Of a stretch of DNA of 64,000 bases, positions 60,894 through 64,000 are shown in pieces. The stretch spans positions 1,054,001 to 1,118,000 of the forward strand of contig CM031555.1 of assembly GCA_018466975.1 (NCBI GenBank), in the 5' to 3' direction. The position numbers and the translations under genes are program-made. Position 1 is the first letter of the stretch. Each line of letters begins with the position of its first letter. The stretch is from Sparassis latifolia (lineage: Eukaryota > Basidiomycota > Agaricomycetes > Polyporales > Sparassidaceae). A model generated the notes under the pieces. It had not been told where the DNA came from. It did no database searches and was given only the letters and a program-made list of their open reading frames with translations.

Positions 60894-63800
60894 ATGCCTT
60901 CTGCGTCGCAGAGGGTCTTAGTGACATACGCTGCGCCAGCTGTGTTTCTTTCGACAGACCACTGGAAACAACTCTATGCAGCTCTACTGTCGCAATTGCC
61001 TCTGCGCAACATACACTGGAAGTCTCCGTCCCGACCTACCATCCGCACCATCCAAGAATTGGATGTCAAGTTCGTCGCCTCGGAGAGCTTTCGGGACGAA
61101 CCTTCGTCCCAGGTCCCACAGACTCTGCTGGAGAAACCTTTGCTCAATCTATACATTGTAGCGTGCGAGGTGAATAAATGAATATATCGTGCGGGGACGC
61201 GCCATCCTCACAGGGTATGCTAAGGATAACGAAACATACAAGAACTCCGTGAAGAGGCAGATCAGAGACTGGCACGCGTCTGTTTCTCAGCGCAAGAACC
61301 AAGAATGGCTGATCATCCATATTGTACGGCCTGAAGGCAAAGCCACGCAAGGAAGGATGTTCCAGATGAAGGCATCTGTACTCGATAGGATCAGAGCTGA
61401 CTTCAATGCGGACAAGAGAGACAGGTAAGCTCGAACCCTTTATTCCACCAAATGTCTGCTTCACCATGTCTAGATGTGTGCAGCTGGTCTGGGCAACGGA
61501 CTACGAGAGTCCTACTGCGTGGGCTGAGCTCATCAGCAAAGTCAAGGAAGGCATTCTGTCGGCCTTCGACTCCGCCCTTACACAGCGGGAAGAGGAGGTC
61601 AAGCGTTCCGAGGGTCAGCGACAAATGCCTGGATGGAATTTTTGTACTTTCTTCATATTGAAGGCGCGTCGTGACTCTGCATGTGAATTGTTTAGCCATG
61701 CTGATTAAAGAGCAGGAAAGTCTTGCAATGTCGTTTGAAGGCATGAATTTGTTCGAAGATGCCCTCCAACAATATAACGAACTCGAGGCTGCCTTCTTCC
61801 AGGTACTCCGAGAGAAGAACCTTTCGTGGTTCGGAGCCCTTATCTCGCCAAATCCTAAGGACGACTCCTTGCCTCTCCTGTCTGTTGCGAAGAAGCCATA
61901 TCGCGATTTAATTCTTGCTAATTCAATATCAGTCTTCGACTTCCGAACGTACTTACTGGCTAGGCAATGCAACATTTTGAGTAAACTTGGAGATGTGGTC
62001 GAAATCGGGAGCAAGGCTGTCACATTTCTGAGCAATTTTGGCAGGCGTCTTCGAGAGATTGACGTGAGCATTTCCTGTTCCTGGTAGTATTATACTCATT
62101 TTGTTTGCAGGATACACTGCCTGCCTTTTTCGTGGAGTCATGGACGTACTCGTCTGCGCTCAGCGTGGTCGAGCAATGTGACACTTGGGCGAGCAAGCAT
62201 CAGATGGATAAAGCAGGTTTGGCCCGTTTCAGTGCTGTAAAGGGAGAGCTACTTGACCTAGCGCGACAACAGGTAAGTCGGGATTTGCTCACGTCCTCGA
62301 TTTTGCTCCTCATATCAGCAAGCTCGATGTCATTGGGATAAAAGTTGGATATTTACCCTGCCGCCCTCCCTTCACCATTCCCTTCCCACTAGAGCGGACT
62401 ACTGGCTCAAACGCGCAAGAAAAACGCAATTCTCAAAGCATCTCGTGCGGGGACCTCCTCTCATCTTTGCAAGACAAGGAGACATTCTACGACCTCTACG
62501 TTCAGATTACAAATCGTGCCATAGAGTTGTACGCCAGCGCAGGAAGACGTAAGTTTGCGCTGAAGCTGCACGGCAGTCTAGCTGCTCTAGATGTGTAGGG
62601 TGTTTCTCCGCGCCGTTACGGATCGAGAGCTAAGCTGTTTCTCTTAGCCACCGCAACCGGCTATCCAGCTCTTTCCAGACGTACAAATCTCTCCCGGCGC
62701 ACTATGCTCCGCATGGATGGACTTCTCTGGAGGCGTTCATGCTCACACACGCGCTGAATGTGCATGCTTCCGCCAAGCAGACCAAAGACGTAGACTGGAT
62801 ACACCTCGTTCTAGAATTTCTGAAAGCATACGTCGAGGATATAGGGAAAGATCTATTGACAGACGAGGCTGACCGCAGGTCCTACGTCTCTGGTCTCTTC
62901 TCTGGTCTCGTAGAAGCTGCGGAAGGGCTGCAGTCAGGTGTGTATCTCTGCAAGGACATGCTTGATGTGGTCTCATCTCTCGAGTGCGATCTCTACCGTG
63001 TCCCAGACATGTTCCAATTGGACCATCCCGCGATATCAATCAGTGTCGCCGACAAAAATGCGCGATTGGCGGAAACACGGGACGGCGCGTTGGTAGATGT
63101 GCTGGTGCACAATCATTTACCCTGTGTAGGTATCTATACCTCGTCCTCCTTCCCTATTCTCATTGCCCTTCAGGACCTACCCATCGATGAAGTGACAATT
63201 ATTGTAATTGGTCGTGAAGGCACTAAGCTATCGTTCTCCGAGAAACCGGGTGCTCTTGCATCGGGATCAACCAAACTGACTCTCTTCTGCCCAGTAAGGG
63301 TTACCACGGCTGATGAGATCCCACGACCATACTGACTTATGGTAGTCGTCAGCTTCGGGGACGTACGCCCTTCACAGCAGTCAGATCAAGATTGCCCGCC
63401 TCGTTCTTCAATGGAAGGATAATATGATTTCGACTTGGATCAAACAGCAGTCGGTATTCAAGAGGCTCCCATCCCTCGTGCGGATACCAAAGGATCTTCA
63501 TGCTCTGGACGTGCGTCTACGCCAACCACCTCGCAGTATGTCTAGCAATTTCTGCAAGCGCCCATATTTAGTTAAGCGTCATTTCCAGTTGAACTCGGCA
63601 CCCCTCCGTGTATCATGGTCATCATCCGCACCGGACGGAACGACATTTCTACTGTCACTTTAAAGCTTTCCGCTCCCTCTGGTATTCGGTTCCACTTTGC
63701 AGATACTAGCTTGGAAACTGAACGTGAGGAACCCACCTTTCATCCATCATCCATGCAAAGCTGACACGCATGGTCAGAGGATGCTACTGTCCACTCCACC

Positions 63801-64000
63801 GACGCTTCTGTCACTCTTACTGACGTTGGGAATGGGAAGGCCGTCGTTATGTCGATACCTCATTCTGATGCCTCCAGCCTCCAGTTCATGGTGAGTTCTC
63901 TGATTTTTTATGGTCCTATCGGAGAGCCGGGAGATATTATTTCTGCAGAGAGTCAATATCAGTGTCGAATATGTAACGTCTGCGGAGCCGACAATTACCA
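60894..64000 (+). CDS. TRS130: TRAPPC10/Trs130, TRAPP II tethering subunit (3' end outside)
   Basis: Large TRAPP II subunit acting in late-Golgi traffic. The start MPSASQRVLVTYAAPAVF matches the family N-terminus. Exons: 60894-61169, 61225-61424, 61474-61663, 61716-62063, 62111-62272, 62323-62594, 62648-62937, 63007-63125, 63174-63293, 63346-63535, 63589-63723, 63778-63890, then from 63949 to the window end; phase closes throughout. Conserved segments: RPTIRTIQELDVKFVASES, WNFCTFFILKESLAMSFEGM, NLFEDALQQYNELEAAFFQV, DFRTYLLARQCNILSKL, GRRKFALKLHGSLAALDVHR, LPAHYAPHGWTSLEAFML. Intron 3 (61664-61715) appears to use a GC donor (AAG|GCGCGT). The later exons begin the C-terminal beta-rich half. 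Confidence 0.92.

Overview
The window is nuclear DNA of a filamentous basidiomycete, most likely a wood- or litter-associated Agaricomycete (a polypore-like genome is my guess; the species cannot be read from the sequence). The evidence is dense gene packing on both strands, genes broken by many 48-65 bp GT-AG introns, GC-rich coding exons, and a basidiomycete-style gene set. I rebuilt exon structures by hand for almost every gene; codon phase closes across nearly all junctions, which is the main support for the models.

Layout. 0-9 kb: the 3' part of a RhoGEF, asparagine synthetase, an AT-rich relic, and a plasma-membrane t-SNARE (Sso1/syntaxin type). 9-14.2 kb: a tandem duplication, then kynureninase and kynurenine formamidase tail to tail (two steps of the kynurenine pathway), then two tandem PMP3 proteolipid genes that each carry a 5-nt microexon. 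14.4-15.2 kb: a non-autonomous DNA transposon with terminal inverted repeats and an 8-bp target duplication. 16-27 kb: eIF2B epsilon with a long acidic tail, an Ala/Glu/Pro-rich protein, a decayed SUR7/PalI-like gene, NOP2 rRNA methyltransferase, and a FUN14 mitochondrial protein. 27.7-43.3 kb: coproporphyrinogen oxidase, then a block in which four paralogous tetraspan membrane-protein genes are interleaved with a voltage-gated proton channel, PIG-H of the GPI-anchor pathway, and a gene that reads as one fused IST1-TBC protein. 44-64 kb: a PP4 regulatory subunit-like HEAT protein, aspartate aminotransferase, a small AN1 zinc-finger protein, a second Sso1-type SNARE, argininosuccinate lyase, a FAR-17a/AIG1 protein and the 5' part of TRAPPC10/Trs130.

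Shared themes. Amino-acid metabolism is represented by Asn synthetase, kynureninase plus formamidase, aspartate aminotransferase and argininosuccinate lyase. Membrane traffic and membrane organisation are represented by two t-SNAREs, IST1-TBC, TRAPPC10, RhoGEF, PMP3, the SUR7 relic, PIG-H and the tetraspan family. Several neighbours are divergently transcribed from short shared promoters (formamidase/PMP3, NOP2/FUN14, AIG1/TRAPPC10, tetraspan C/PIG-H).

The best candidates for undescribed biology are the tetraspan family with its conserved exon skeleton, the IST1-TBC fusion, the paired PMP3 microexons, and four apparent GC-AG introns. No tRNA, rRNA or CRISPR array was seen.
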